A DNA stretch of 64,000 nucleotides from JAJEEA01 sp965243615 (GCA_965243615.1 CBDEVO010000003.1:6262001-6326000), one strand, 5' to 3'. Shown: positions 38,143 through 47,740, counted from the stretch's first letter. Numbers and translations are program-made. Notes: generated from the letters alone by a model not told the origin.

Positions 38143-40011
38143 TCAGCCGGCGGGCTCGGGGGGCAGCGGGGGCAGGCCGACGGCGATCAGCGCGTCCTCG
38201 ACCGCCCGCTGGACGGCGGTGCCGGGGGCGAGGTCCGCGGCGGCCTGCCGGATGACGTCGGCGGCCAGCGGGAACGACGTGGCCTGCGGCATCAGCTCCG
38301 TCAGGGCACGGAAGAAGATGCGCTCGATCTGCGGGCGGTTCGAGGCGCCGGCGCCCTCGACGGTGAGCTCGGTGACCAGGTTCGTCCCCCCCTCGACCGC
38401 GAGATAGAACGCGTGGCTGAGGAGCGTCGAGTTCCAGTGCTGGGCGCCGTAGCAGCAGACATCCTGGCGCCAACGGACCAGCTCTCCGGCGAAGAACAGG
38501 GCCCCGGAGTAAGTGAAGAACCGTTCCTCGACGATCACGACCGGGAATTCAAAGATGAACGGATAGGCCGGCGAGTCGAGGTTCGACCACGGGTCCGACA
38601 GCGACCGCAGCGTCCCGGCCGCGTACTCGCCGCCGTACTCGTAGGTGCCCAGAGCGCCGGCCCCCTCGTGGAAGAACCCGGTCGAGACGCCGAAAATATC
38701 GGAATAGGCCTCGTTGACCCCACCCGCCTGAGAGGACGCCAGGACGAACCGGCCGTCCTCGCTGCACAGGGCCGGAATCGGCTCCCAGACGTCGGGCTCC
38801 AGCTCGATGGGGAAGCTGGTTTCGGGGCAGGTATGGGTCTCGCCCTCCCACTCGAAGCTCGCCGGGCCGAGGCGGCCGACGACGCTCAGACGGTTGATCA
38901 GCCCCCCGCCGGTCCGCTGACTGACGGAGAAGTACGTGAGGCCGTGCATCAGCTCGTGGGCGACGGTGTGCAGGGCGATGCGCGGCTGCGTCGCCTCGGA
39001 GCCCGGGATTCCGCGCTGCCCGAAGACGTACACGCCGTTGCCCTCCGGGCCGAGCGGCGGCGAGGCGGCGAGAGCGTTGAAGAAGCTGTTGTTGACGATG
39101 CCGATGATGCGGCCGTTCCGGCCGTCGAGCCCCTGCCACCCGTGGCGCTGGGCGAAGTAGTCGTAGGTCCAGCCCATGTGCACGTGGCCGTCGACCACCG
39201 CCGCGTCGTCCCAGACGTTGTCGGCGTCGGCCCCGATGTCGCCCGATGTCCAGCGCTGGACGCCGGGCGGCCCCGGCACGACCAGCTCGACGAGGCGATC
39301 CACGTCGAAGCCGGCGTCGAGGGTCACGATCTCGCCCGGCCGCAGGCCGTCCCGGGCCTCGTACCGTCCGCCCGTCTCGGTCGTGCTGATCTTCTTCGTG
39401 TCGCCGAGGAACCCGGCGCCGGTCCCCACCGCGGACTGGGTGTGGAACGCCGCCTCCCTGTGCACGACGGCGCCGTCGACGGCGGAAACGAAGTAGGTGT
39501 GCCAGTCGTCCGCCGTCAGGGAGTACGCAAGCTCGTACGAGCCGCCGACCAGCGGCATGATGACCGGCCGCCGCGGCAGGCCGTACGCCGCGGCCGCGCC
39601 GGTCCGTTGCGCGAGGCGGCTCGCGGCCTCGCCGGCCGTCAGGGCCGGCGCGGTGTCGACGGCGATGCCGGTGTAGAGGGTGCCGAAGAGCGAGACCGTC
39701 ACGCCCTGGTCGAGCTGCCGCGACACGCCGCCGCCGTGCACCTGCACGCCCTCGTGGAACTGCGCGAGGTACTCGTGGCTGCGCCCCGGCAGGCTGCGGT
39801 CGGCCTCGCGGGACACGACGACGAGCTCGCCGGTCCGCGTCATCCCGTCGAGCGTTGCATCCCACTGCCGCAGCTCGTCGAAGCCGGTCGAGTAGCCGAC
39901 CGCGACCGGCAGCTCTCCCGGCGACAACTGGGCGCCGGCAGGCCGGCCCCCGGTCAGAATCACGACCCCCGCAAGGGCCGACACGATGACGAGTCGCGAA
40001 GCGCCATGCAT
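38143..40011 (-). CDS. secreted M4-family (thermolysin-like) metalloprotease
   Basis: It has 622 residues. A signal peptide (LVIVSALAGVVILTGGRPAGAQ) is followed by an FTP/PepSY-like propeptide (to about 200). The catalytic domain has zinc motif HELMH (352-356) and the third ligand in the downstream NEAYSDIFG segment. The C-terminal alpha domain contains the region preceding the HxxFxxAV-like HAFYLAVEGG. It is predicted to be exported and autoprocessed for extracellular protein digestion. The start ATG has AGAGGA upstream. It is divergent from the M16 peptidase genes. Confidence 0.9.
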   Translation of the reverse strand: MHGASRLVIVSALAGVVILTGGRPAGAQLSPGELPVAVGYSTGFDELRQWDATLDGMTRTGELVVVSREADRSLPGRSHEYLAQFHEGVQVHGGGVSRQLDQGVTVSLFGTLYTGIAVDTAPALTAGEAASRLAQRTGAAAAYGLPRRPVIMPLVGGSYELAYSLTADDWHTYFVSAVDGAVVHREAAFHTQSAVGTGAGFLGDTKKISTTETGGRYEARDGLRPGEIVTLDAGFDVDRLVELVVPGPPGVQRWTSGDIGADADNVWDDAAVVDGHVHMGWTYDYFAQRHGWQGLDGRNGRIIGIVNNSFFNALAASPPLGPEGNGVYVFGQRGIPGSEATQPRIALHTVAHELMHGLTYFSVSQRTGGGLINRLSVVGRLGPASFEWEGETHTCPETSFPIELEPDVWEPIPALCSEDGRFVLASSQAGGVNEAYSDIFGVSTGFFHEGAGALGTYEYGGEYAAGTLRSLSDPWSNLDSPAYPFIFEFPVVIVEERFFTYSGALFFAGELVRWRQDVCCYGAQHWNSTLLSHAFYLAVEGGTNLVTELTVEGAGASNRPQIERIFFRALTELMPQATSFPLAADVIRQAAADLAPGTAVQRAVEDALIAVGLPPLPPEPAG

Positions 40012-40313
40012 TTTCCGGTTCCTCTTTGGCGGCAACGGCGCCGGCTTCGACGCCACGACGGTCCTGAGGCGCGCCAGGCGGCGACCCCCCGCTCCCAGTC
40101 TATGCCAGGGAAAGCACGGCGACAACCGGCCGGCCGCCTGAAGGCTCCGGCCCGCGCCCGAGCGTTGCAGGCGCTCTCGAAGGCAACCGCTCACGACGCG
40201 CAGGCGGTGGCGGCGGCTCGCGCAGGACGAGGAAGGGAATCGGTATACTTGGAGGTTGCAGTCGGGGTTCGGCCCCGCGGATGGGCCCAGCCCGGCGACA
40301 GGAGACAGTCATC
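40012..40313. other. 302-base divergent promoter region
   Basis: It separates the minus-strand M4 protease from the + strand M16 genes. It carries a good -10 element and an AGGAGA ribosome binding site on + but no gene. Confidence 0.5.
40244..40249 (+). promoter_or_regulatory. -10 element TATACT for the M16 operon
   Basis: TATACT stands out in GC-rich sequence, 65 bases before the M16 start. No good -35 hexamer is visible at the usual spacing, so an activator or another sigma factor may be involved. Confidence 0.4.
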
Positions 40314-41663
40314 ATGCGATGGATGCGTCAGAGCCTCGCCGTCTTCGCCCTCGTGCTCGCCGCCGCGACCACGGCCGCGGGACAGGCTGGCCGCGAGGTC
40401 TTCCCGTTCCCCGTCACCACCTTCAAGCTCGACAACGGGCTGACGGTGGTCGGCGTCGACTACGACAGCCCCGGCATCGTCGCCTACTACACGGTGGTGC
40501 GCACCGGCTCGCGCAACGAGGTCGAGCCGGGCTTCTCCGGCTACGCGCACTTCTTCGAGCACATGATGTTCCGGGGCACCGAGAGGTACCCGACCGAGGC
40601 CTACAACGCGGTGGTCAAGCGCATCGGGGCCGACTCGAACGCGTTCACCACCACCGACTGGACCACGTATTACATCGTGGCGAGCTCGGACGCCCTGGAG
40701 ACCATCGTCGATCTCGAATCCGACCGCTTCCGCAACCTGCGCTACTCCGAGGAGGACTTCCGCACCGAGGCCGGCGCAATCCTCGGCGAGTACAACCTGA
40801 ACTTCTCAAACCCGGTGGCGCTGCTGCGCGAGACCCTGCACGACCTCGCCTACACGACGCATCCGTACAAGCACACGACCATCGGGTTCCTGGAGGACAT
40901 CCGGGACATGCCCAACCACTACGACTACAGCCTGCAGTTCTACGACCGCTACTACCGGCCCGAGAACTGCATCGTCGTCGTGGTGGGCGACTTCGACCAG
41001 GACGAGCTCGAGCGGCTCGCCCGCGAGTACTACGGGGGGTGGGAACGCGGGGGGTTCGAGCCGGAGATCCCGGCGGAGCCGCCGCAGACCGAGGCGCGCG
41101 CGACCCGCATCTCTTGGCCCAACCCGACCCTGCCGTTCCTGATGATGGGCTACCACGCCCCGGCGTTCTCGGACCGGCGCATCGCCATGCCCGCCCTCGA
41201 CGTCCTCTCGCAGCTCCTGTTCTCGCAGACCTCGCCGCTCTTCCGCAGGCTGTACCTGGAGGAACAGGTCGTCGACGCCCTGCAGGGAGGCGCCCTCGAC
41301 AGCCGCGACGCGCCGCTGTTCACGATCATCGCGCGCATCACCGACCCGGCGAGGGTCGACTACGTCCGGGACGCGGTCGTCGCCGAGATTGAGCGGCTGA
41401 AGACCGAGCCGGTCGACGAGGCGGTGCTCGCGGCCACCAAGTCGCACATGCGCTATGCCTTCGCGATGGGGCTCGACAACCCGGGTGCGATCGCGCAGAC
41501 GCTGGGGCACTACCTGCAGCTCACGCGGGACCCGGAGACCGTGAACCGGGTCTACGCGCTCTACGACGCGGTCTCGCCGGAGGACATCCGGATGGTGGCC
41601 AACCGGTATTTCGCCGACACCAACCGGACGGAGGTCGTCCTGACGCAGGAGGAGGCCCGATGA
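40314..41663 (+). CDS. M16-family zinc peptidase, catalytic subunit
   Basis: It has 449 residues with a signal peptide (FALVLAAATTAAGQA). The inverted zinc motif HFFEH is at 79-83, and a downstream Glu in the FRTEAGAILGEYNLN segment (near 155) completes the site. This is the active half of a PqqL/mitochondrial-processing-peptidase-like pair, likely periplasmic and degrading peptides. The start at MRWMRQ follows AGGAGACAGTCATC. The stop overlaps the start of the next gene (ATGA at 41660). Confidence 0.92.
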   Translation: MRWMRQSLAVFALVLAAATTAAGQAGREVFPFPVTTFKLDNGLTVVGVDYDSPGIVAYYTVVRTGSRNEVEPGFSGYAHFFEHMMFRGTERYPTEAYNAVVKRIGADSNAFTTTDWTTYYIVASSDALETIVDLESDRFRNLRYSEEDFRTEAGAILGEYNLNFSNPVALLRETLHDLAYTTHPYKHTTIGFLEDIRDMPNHYDYSLQFYDRYYRPENCIVVVVGDFDQDELERLAREYYGGWERGGFEPEIPAEPPQTEARATRISWPNPTLPFLMMGYHAPAFSDRRIAMPALDVLSQLLFSQTSPLFRRLYLEEQVVDALQGGALDSRDAPLFTIIARITDPARVDYVRDAVVAEIERLKTEPVDEAVLAATKSHMRYAFAMGLDNPGAIAQTLGHYLQLTRDPETVNRVYALYDAVSPEDIRMVANRYFADTNRTEVVLTQEEAR

Positions 41664-41769
41664 CCGCCGCAGCCTTTCGCGACCCTGTCGAGGCCGTCAC
41701 CGACGCCGACCGGACGGAGGTCGTGTCGACCCAGAGAGGAAGCCCGATGACCGCCGCAGTCCTTCTTCG
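41613..41769. repeat. 86-87-bp tandem duplication at the M16 gene junction
   Basis: The end of the first M16 gene and the start of the second (41613-41683) are repeated at 41699-41769. Shared blocks are CCGGACGGAGGTCGT and CCCGATGACCGCCGCAG. The copy places a second ATG at 41747 in frame with the first at 41660. Upstream NRTEVVLTQ becomes DRTEVVSTQ in the N-terminus of the downstream protein. Confidence 0.85.
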
Positions 41770-43450
41770 ACGCCGCCGGGCCGTCGCCGCCGGTTCCGGT
41801 TCCCGCTCCGCGCCGCGTTCCCGATGCACGCCGGGGTCTCGACGCCACCCGGCGCCCACCCCAAGCCCGGGAGCCGGCGGTAGGACCACGCGCACCGGGC
41901 GCGCGCGGCTGGCGCTGCTCGCCGCCGCCGGCCTCGTCCTCGTGCTCGCGATGGTGGCGGCCGGCCCCGGCGTATCGACCGCCGGCCAGTCCGACTCCGC
42001 CCTCGTCACGCTGCCCGCGCCCGGCTCGCCGCTGGTGACCCTGCGCATCGGCTTCCGCACCGGGTCGGTCGACGACCCCGCCGGCAAGAACGGCCTCAAC
42101 GCCCTGACCGCCCTGACGATGGGCCGCGGCGGCACCGAGGCGATGGCCTACGAGGCGATCACCCGGGCGCTCTATCCGTGGTCGGCGTCGATCCGGGCGC
42201 AGTTCGACAAGGAGATGACGGTGATCGTGGGCGAGGTGCACCGGGACCACCTCGATCCGTTCTTCGAGATAGTGCGCGACCTCGTCGTCGCGCCGCGTTT
42301 CGACCCCGCCGACTTCGATCGGAACCGCGACTTCCTGACCAACACCGTGGTGTCGACGCTGCGCGGCAGCAACGACGAGGAGCTCGGCAAGGAGGCCCTG
42401 AACGCCCTGCTCTACGCGGGTCACCCCTACGCCGCCCCCGCGGTAGGCACCGAGCAGGGCCTGGCCGCGCTGACCCTCGACGACGTACGGGCGTTCCACC
42501 GCGGGCACTACACCCGGGCCCGGGCCCTCGCGGGCATCGCCGGCGGCTACCCCGCCGGCTTCGCGGAGCGCGTCGAGCGCGAGTTGCTCGACCGCCTGCC
42601 GGCGGGAGGCGACGCGCCGGGCGATCTGCCGGCCCCGCGCGACCTCGACGGCGTCGAGGTGCTGCTGGTGGACAAGGACGCCATCGCCACCGCCATCTCC
42701 ATCGGCTACCCCGTCGACGTGACCCGCGCCGACGACGACTTCTACGCGCTGATGGTCGCCAACTCCTACTTCGGCGAGCACCGGACGTTCAACGGGCTGC
42801 TGATGAACAAGATGCGCGGGCAGCGGGGCCTCAACTACGGCGACTACTCGTACATCGAGCACTTCGTGCAGGACGGCGGGTCGCGCCTGCCGATTCCGAA
42901 CATCCCGCGCCGCCAGCAGTTCTTCAGCATCTGGATCCGGCCCGTGCCGCACCACAACGCCCACTTCGCGCTGCGGCAGGCCCTGCGCGAGCTGCGCGTG
43001 CTCGTCGACGACGGCCTGAGCGCGGCCGACTTCGAGGCCACTCGCGAGTTCCTCGTCAACTACTCGAAGCTGTACGTGCAGACGAGCAGCCGCCGCCTCG
43101 GGTACCACATGGACTCGGCGGCGTACGGCGCGGCGTACTTCATCGACGAGATCCAGCGCCGGCTGCCCGCGCTGACCGTTGACGACGTGAACGCCGCCAT
43201 CCGCCGCCACCTGCAGGCCGACGACCTCGCGGTCGCCGTCGTCACCCGCGACGCCGCCGCGTTCCGCGACCGCCTGCTCGCGAACGAGCCGTCGCCGCCC
43301 AGCTACAACGCCGCGGTGACCGACGCGATCCGCGCCGAGGACGCGTTGATAGAGGCGTTCGAGGTCGCCGTCAACCCCGAGAGGGTGCGGGTGGTCCCGG
43401 TGGAGGAGATGTTCCGCGAGGTCTCCCCGGCGCCCCGGACCGATCAGTGA
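41660..43450 (+). CDS. M16-family peptidase, non-catalytic partner
   Basis: It has 596 residues from ATG 41660, or 567 from ATG 41747, which has its own AGAGAGGAA site; the duplication makes the true start uncertain. A basic N-terminal stretch precedes a hydrophobic signal segment (about 85-105). The M16 fold is clear (LVTLRIGFRTGSVDDPAGKNGLNALTALTMGRGG), but the HxxEH zinc motif is replaced by NALTA, so this is the substrate-clamping partner. Later domains show GYPVDVTRADDDFYALMVANSYFGEH and MRGQRGLNYGDYSYIEHF. It is translationally coupled to the catalytic subunit, consistent with a heterodimer. Confidence 0.88.
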   Translation: MTAAAFRDPVEAVTDADRTEVVSTQRGSPMTAAVLLRRRRAVAAGSGSRSAPRSRCTPGSRRHPAPTPSPGAGGRTTRTGRARLALLAAAGLVLVLAMVAAGPGVSTAGQSDSALVTLPAPGSPLVTLRIGFRTGSVDDPAGKNGLNALTALTMGRGGTEAMAYEAITRALYPWSASIRAQFDKEMTVIVGEVHRDHLDPFFEIVRDLVVAPRFDPADFDRNRDFLTNTVVSTLRGSNDEELGKEALNALLYAGHPYAAPAVGTEQGLAALTLDDVRAFHRGHYTRARALAGIAGGYPAGFAERVERELLDRLPAGGDAPGDLPAPRDLDGVEVLLVDKDAIATAISIGYPVDVTRADDDFYALMVANSYFGEHRTFNGLLMNKMRGQRGLNYGDYSYIEHFVQDGGSRLPIPNIPRRQQFFSIWIRPVPHHNAHFALRQALRELRVLVDDGLSAADFEATREFLVNYSKLYVQTSSRRLGYHMDSAAYGAAYFIDEIQRRLPALTVDDVNAAIRRHLQADDLAVAVVTRDAAAFRDRLLANEPSPPSYNAAVTDAIRAEDALIEAFEVAVNPERVRVVPVEEMFREVSPAPRTDQ

Positions 43451-43803
43451 GAAGCCCGCTCCGCCATCGCCCATGAACGCCGCATGCCCATCCTCGAAGC
43501 ACCTGCAGCGCGGCCGGACGGTTCGGCACGAAACCAGGAATGCGCCGTGGAACGGAGCGGACTCCTGAAGGGTTGGTTGGGCGCCCGCGGAGCCGAAGGC
43601 GACGATGGGCGGGCAAGGCCCGCCGCCGCGCAGACGCAGAAGAGGGGTCGCCGCCGCGCGCGGTCGGCGGCCCGCCACCGATGACCGTCCTGACCTGAGA
43701 CCGGCCGGAACCCCGTCGTCAGGCGCAGACCGCGCGGCCCCACGGCCGGCGCCGGATCACGCCGTTTCCACGCCGCCGAACCGCCGCGGCCCTGCACGCC
43801 ACG
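43451..43803. other. 353-base intergenic region carrying a dispersed repeat
   Basis: No gene is present. Positions 43541-43617 are one copy of a repeat whose inverted partner is at 59138-59216. Confidence 0.6.
43541..43617 (+). repeat. dispersed intergenic repeat, copy 1
   Basis: The reverse complement aligns to 59138-59216 with roughly 85 percent identity over 78 bases, including the blocks CCCGCCCATCGTCGCCTTCG and GGGCGCCCAA. Both copies lie in intergenic DNA and neither is part of a recognised insertion sequence. Confidence 0.8.
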
Positions 43804-44556
43804 ATGCCCGATCCCGTCCAGACCACGACCGTCCTCCTCGGAACCGCCGCCTCGCTGGCGATCGTCCACACCCTGATTGGCATCGACCACTCGCTGCCGC
43901 TCGCCGCCCTCGGCCGCGCCCGCGGCTGGGCGCTCGGCCGGACGCTGCTGGTGACCGGCGTCTGCGGCGCCGGCCACGTCGCGTCGTCGATCGTGATCGG
44001 CGCCGCCGGGGTCGGCCTCGGCGTCGCGACCGACTCGCTGCTCCGGATCGAGTCGTTCCGCGGGGAGCTGGCCGCCGCCCTGCTGCTCGCCTTCGGCCTC
44101 TCGTACACCGCCTGGGCGCTGTGGCCGCGGCGCCGGGGCCGCGAGGACGGGAAGACCCCGGAGACCCGGGGCCGGGGCGGCGAGGGACTCGAAGCAGCGC
44201 CCGGGGCGGCGCCGGGGGAAGATGCCGGGCGAGATGCGGGCGGCGGCCGAGCGGGCGACATCCGCGGACTGACCGCGTGGGCCCTCTTCGTGGTCTTCGT
44301 GCTCGGCCCGTGCGAGCCGCTCATACCCCTGATGGTGGTGCCGGGACTCGCCGGCGACTGGCTGGCGGTGGCGGCGGTGGCCGGGGTCTTCGGGCTGCTG
44401 ACGATCGGGATCATGCTGGCCGCGGTCGCCGCGGCATGGCACGGCATCGGCTGGCTCGGGCAATCCGCCCGGCACGGCGGCGAACGGCTTGCGCACGCCG
44501 CCGCCGGCGTCGTCGTCACCGCAAGCGGGGCCGCGGTGCTCTGGCTCGGCCTGTAG
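43804..44556 (+). CDS. NicO/UreH-like membrane protein (putative metal transporter)
   Basis: It has 250 residues and about six hydrophobic helices. Histidines in the first helices, HTLIGIDHSLPLAALGRARGWALG and CGAGHVASSIVIG, match the UreH-domain/NicO metal (nickel/cobalt) transporter superfamily. A hydrophilic Gly/Arg-rich loop (about 115-155) separates two halves, and the second half has the FVLGPCEPLIPLM motif. It probably moves a divalent metal across the inner membrane; specificity is unknown. No urease or hydrogenase genes are in the window. Confidence 0.65.
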   Translation: MPDPVQTTTVLLGTAASLAIVHTLIGIDHSLPLAALGRARGWALGRTLLVTGVCGAGHVASSIVIGAAGVGLGVATDSLLRIESFRGELAAALLLAFGLSYTAWALWPRRRGREDGKTPETRGRGGEGLEAAPGAAPGEDAGRDAGGGRAGDIRGLTAWALFVVFVLGPCEPLIPLMVVPGLAGDWLAVAAVAGVFGLLTIGIMLAAVAAAWHGIGWLGQSARHGGERLAHAAAGVVVTASGAAVLWLGL

Positions 44557-44621
44557 GCACAGGCGCAACGGGCTCCCGCCGCGAACCCCGCCACGCCTCA
44601 AGTCGGAAGAGCAGGGCCCGG

Positions 44622-45545
44622 CTACGGCGTCACCGTCACGGTGACGTCCTCGTAGGTCTGCAGGCCGCCGTCATGGGCGAGGGCGCGCAGGACGTACTCG
44701 CCGGGCCGGTCGAAGGTCACGGCGGTCTCCCAGCGGCCGTCCTCGGGCGCCTCGGGGGTCGACCAGCCCGGCGACCACGGCGAGTCGCGGCCGACCCGGG
44801 TGTCCTCCCACGTCGCGATCTGCGGCGGGTCGAAGGCCGCCTCGCCAGCGCCCCGGTAGACGAACCACGACAGCCGCAGGCCGGTCGCGGTGTCGGTGGT
44901 GATGCGGCCCGGTCGCCGGGGATTCGCGGCGGCGAGGGGCCGCGCCCGGGGGACGTTGTCGTCGGTGACCGTCGCGGCCAGCGCCAGCGGCTCGCCCACC
45001 CGCGCGGCGCGGGCCGGCTCGCCCTCGACGGTCAGCACGGGCGCGGCGTTGTCGGCGAGCTCGGGGGTCGAGCCGGCGGCCCCGGCCGCCCCGAAGTTCG
45101 CCTGGATCACCAGGTCGTCGATGTAGTAGTCGCGCCTGAGGGTGGCGTAGGCGCGCTGGGTCTCGCCGTTGGCGGTGAGGGTCCACACCAGCTCTCGGTC
45201 GCCGAAGTCGGCGGGCACCCGGACGCTGAACACGAAGCGGTTCCGGCGCGGCTGGAAGCGGGTCGGCTGGCCCTGGTCGGGGCCGCCGGGCTCGATGGTG
45301 TTCTCCGGCCCGGCCGGGACGTCCACGACCTGCTCCCAGTTCCGGTTCATGTACCCGAAGACGAGGTCGAACGACCCGTCCTCGTTCTGCACCCAGCCCT
45401 CGTAGGCGGGCGAGATGCTCTGCCCGCTCGCGAACGACTGCTGGGCGCGGGCGTCCTGCCCGGCCGCCAGCGCGACGAGCAGGCCCAGGAATGCCACCCC
45501 GCGGGGTGACGGCAGGCGGCCGACGGTTCTCCGAAGCATGCTCAC
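44622..45545 (-). CDS. secreted protein of unknown function
   Basis: It has 307 residues with a signal peptide (VAFLGLLVALAAGQDARAQ). The N-terminal domain SISPAYEGWVQNEDGSFDLVFGYMNRNWEQVVDVPAGPENTIEPGGPDQGQPTRF resembles a conserved family often found beside cytochrome c proteins in acidobacteria. The C-terminal part looks like an Ig/PKD-type beta domain (TFDRPGEYVLRALAHDG). It lies 13 bases after the cytochrome c-type gene on the same strand, so the two are an operon and probably work together in the periplasm. Confidence 0.6.
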   Translation of the reverse strand: MSMLRRTVGRLPSPRGVAFLGLLVALAAGQDARAQQSFASGQSISPAYEGWVQNEDGSFDLVFGYMNRNWEQVVDVPAGPENTIEPGGPDQGQPTRFQPRRNRFVFSVRVPADFGDRELVWTLTANGETQRAYATLRRDYYIDDLVIQANFGAAGAAGSTPELADNAAPVLTVEGEPARAARVGEPLALAATVTDDNVPRARPLAAANPRRPGRITTDTATGLRLSWFVYRGAGEAAFDPPQIATWEDTRVGRDSPWSPGWSTPEAPEDGRWETAVTFDRPGEYVLRALAHDGGLQTYEDVTVTVTP

Positions 45546-45558
45546 GCCCCGAACCCGC

Positions 45559-46980
45559 CTACTGGCCGCCGCCGTCGACGTTGGCCGGCGCCTCGAAGTA
45601 GTCGCTGCCGCACACGAGGCAGCCGAGGTCCGACCGCCCGTCCGCCGCCCGCAGCCGCTCCCGCTCGGCGACCTCGGCCGCGAACTCCTCGTCGTCCATG
45701 TAGATCGCCTGGATCAGGTTGATGAACATGTTGTCGACCGACCGGTGGCCCGACCCCGACCAGTTGCGGGGATCGACCACGTTGGGGTTGGTCGGGGTGT
45801 TGTTGAAGTAGCCGCTCAGGTGGAGGATGGTGCCCGCGGGCAGCAGCGGCGCCGCGTCGTCCTCGTACTTGTAGACCCGCACCCAGTTGTGGTCGTAGCC
45901 CGAGCAGTTCAGCGTCTCGACGGTGTCGCCCCACACCGCCTCAAGGCACATCCTGACGCCGGGGGCGTGCATGTGCGGCTCGTAGACGCTGATCTTCGTG
46001 TTCTCCGGGAGCGTGAAGTAGGCGTCCATCCGCTGGTTGTCCTGCATCGGCAGGATGTCGATGTCGGGGCCGTTCCCGAAGAAGAGCAGCTCCATCTTCT
46101 TCGTGGGCTCGTAGTCGCGGGGATGGAACTTGAAGCCGACCTCGAGCCGGGCGGTGGTGTCGATGCCGTTCGAGTGGAGGTGCGTCGACGGGAAGATCAC
46201 CATCGAGTCCGCGGGCAGGATCGGCCCCGCGTCCTCGTCGAAGACGTCGGCGTTGCGGCCGACCTCGTGCACCGGCCACGTGTAGGCGTCGGCGGGGCCG
46301 CCGTCCCGCGGCATGGTCGTCAGGGCCGAGTGGTGCACGACGAAGAGCCCGCCCACGGTGTCGGACCGCACGCCGCGCGGCAGGTCGTTGCGCTCCTTGT
46401 ACTCGATGGCGGCGACGTAGCGGTCCTCGGTCAGCCCCGACTCGACCTGGCCGAGCACGCCCCACCAGTCCGGCGCCTCGCCCTTCACTTCGAAGGTCGG
46501 GGACGAGACGATGAGATCCGGCTCGCCGATCTCCCATTCGTCGATGTCGATGAACGGCGGCGGCTCGGGCATGTCGGCGGGCTCGCCCCGCGGGGCGCCG
46601 TTGTCGACCCACGCCGCGATGGTCGCGATCTCCGCGTCGCTCAGCGACCAGTCGTCCTTGAAGCGCTGAATGCCGATGTCCTTCTCGATGTACCAGGGCG
46701 GCATGACCCCCATGCGGTTGCGCAGCCCCGTCCGCTGCTTGATCGACCGCGCCCAGGGGCGGGTGTCCTCGTAGGTGATGAGCGACATCGGCGCGAGCGA
46801 GTTGGGCCGATGGCACTTCTGGCAGCTCCGCTGCAGGATCGGCGCGATGTCCCGGGTGAACGTGGGGGACTCCGACTGCGCCTCGGCGGCGGGCGCCGCC
46901 GCGAACCCGATGACCGCCACCAGCATGCCGGCGAGCCAGCGGGAGAGAACCTGCACTCCGTGATTCGACGTCGCGTTCAT
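45559..46980 (-). CDS. secreted c-type cytochrome with monooxygenase-like C-terminal domain
   Basis: It has 473 residues with a signal peptide (LAGMLVAVIGFAAAPAAEAQ). One CxxCH heme site is present, CQKCH (about 53-57), in the context TRDIAPILQRSCQKCHRPNSLAPMSL, typical of cytochrome c domains in Planctomycetes and Acidobacteria. The remainder has His-rich beta segments (VVHHSAL, STHLHSNG, EPHMHAPGVRM, GYDHNWVRVYKY), like copper type II ascorbate-dependent monooxygenase domains. A substrate-oxidising copper/heme protein is inferred. It is cotranscribed with the secreted protein downstream. Confidence 0.78.
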   Translation of the reverse strand: MNATSNHGVQVLSRWLAGMLVAVIGFAAAPAAEAQSESPTFTRDIAPILQRSCQKCHRPNSLAPMSLITYEDTRPWARSIKQRTGLRNRMGVMPPWYIEKDIGIQRFKDDWSLSDAEIATIAAWVDNGAPRGEPADMPEPPPFIDIDEWEIGEPDLIVSSPTFEVKGEAPDWWGVLGQVESGLTEDRYVAAIEYKERNDLPRGVRSDTVGGLFVVHHSALTTMPRDGGPADAYTWPVHEVGRNADVFDEDAGPILPADSMVIFPSTHLHSNGIDTTARLEVGFKFHPRDYEPTKKMELLFFGNGPDIDILPMQDNQRMDAYFTLPENTKISVYEPHMHAPGVRMCLEAVWGDTVETLNCSGYDHNWVRVYKYEDDAAPLLPAGTILHLSGYFNNTPTNPNVVDPRNWSGSGHRSVDNMFINLIQAIYMDDEEFAAEVAERERLRAADGRSDLGCLVCGSDYFEAPANVDGGGQ

Positions 46981-47208
46981 GACCGCTCCCTGTTGTGGAC
47001 GAATTGACCTATTATCTCCCGGATCGGGCCGGCCGCGTCAACGTCGATGCGCCGCCGGGCCGGCCGCGGCGCCCCTCGGGCGCTCGGCGGTTCCACCCGG
47101 GCCACACGGGCGACGGCGCCTTGCGACGGCGCCGATTCCTGGCGGGTGGCACCGGTCGGATTCGCGGTCGGATCCGAAGCTTCAACCCCTGAGACGAGGA
47201 GGTCTGCG

Positions 47209-47655
47209 ATGCATCGGAAGCAACTGGATCGGTGGCGCCCGGGACTCGCGGCGTGCGTCGTCGCGGTCGCGTCGGCCGTCTGGATCGGCCACGCCCGGCA
47301 GGAACAGACCACCTTCACCGGCACCTCGTTCCGGGTCGGATCGGAGGGTATCAACGTCTCGTCACGCGGCTTCGAGGCGGGCGCCCGAACCCACTGGCAC
47401 ACCCACAGCGCCCAGTTGCTGTTCGTCAAGGAGGGCCGGCTGCGCTACCAGGTGGAGGGCCAGCCGGTCGGCGAGATCGGCCTGAACGAGACGACGTACC
47501 TGCCCCGGGGGGTCCGCCACTGGCACGGCGCGACCCCCGACGCGCCGCTGACGCACGTCTCGGTGACGTTCCCGAACGACGCCGGCGAGCCGCTGCCCAT
47601 CGAGTGGATGGAGCCGGTCACCGACGAGGTGTACTCGGCCGGGGCCGACCGCTGA
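47209..47655 (+). CDS. secreted cupin-domain protein
   Basis: It has 148 residues. ATG at 47209 follows GACGAGGAGG. An N-terminal hydrophobic segment (LAACVVAVASAVWIG) is followed by a single cupin barrel. Motif 1 is FEAGARTHWHTHSAQLLFVKEGRLR with metal-ligand His residues HWHTH, and motif 2 is YLPRGVRHWHGATP. It probably binds a transition metal as a small oxygenase or sensor in the periplasm; the substrate is unknown. It is divergent from the cytochrome gene. Confidence 0.82.
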   Translation: MHRKQLDRWRPGLAACVVAVASAVWIGHARQEQTTFTGTSFRVGSEGINVSSRGFEAGARTHWHTHSAQLLFVKEGRLRYQVEGQPVGEIGLNETTYLPRGVRHWHGATPDAPLTHVSVTFPNDAGEPLPIEWMEPVTDEVYSAGADR

Positions 47656-47740
47656 GCACTGCCGTGCACGGGGGAAAGCCGACGGAAACCGGCCCCGGCC
47701 GGGTTCTCGTGCCGCTTTCGGCGTGCTATAAGGGCCCGTG

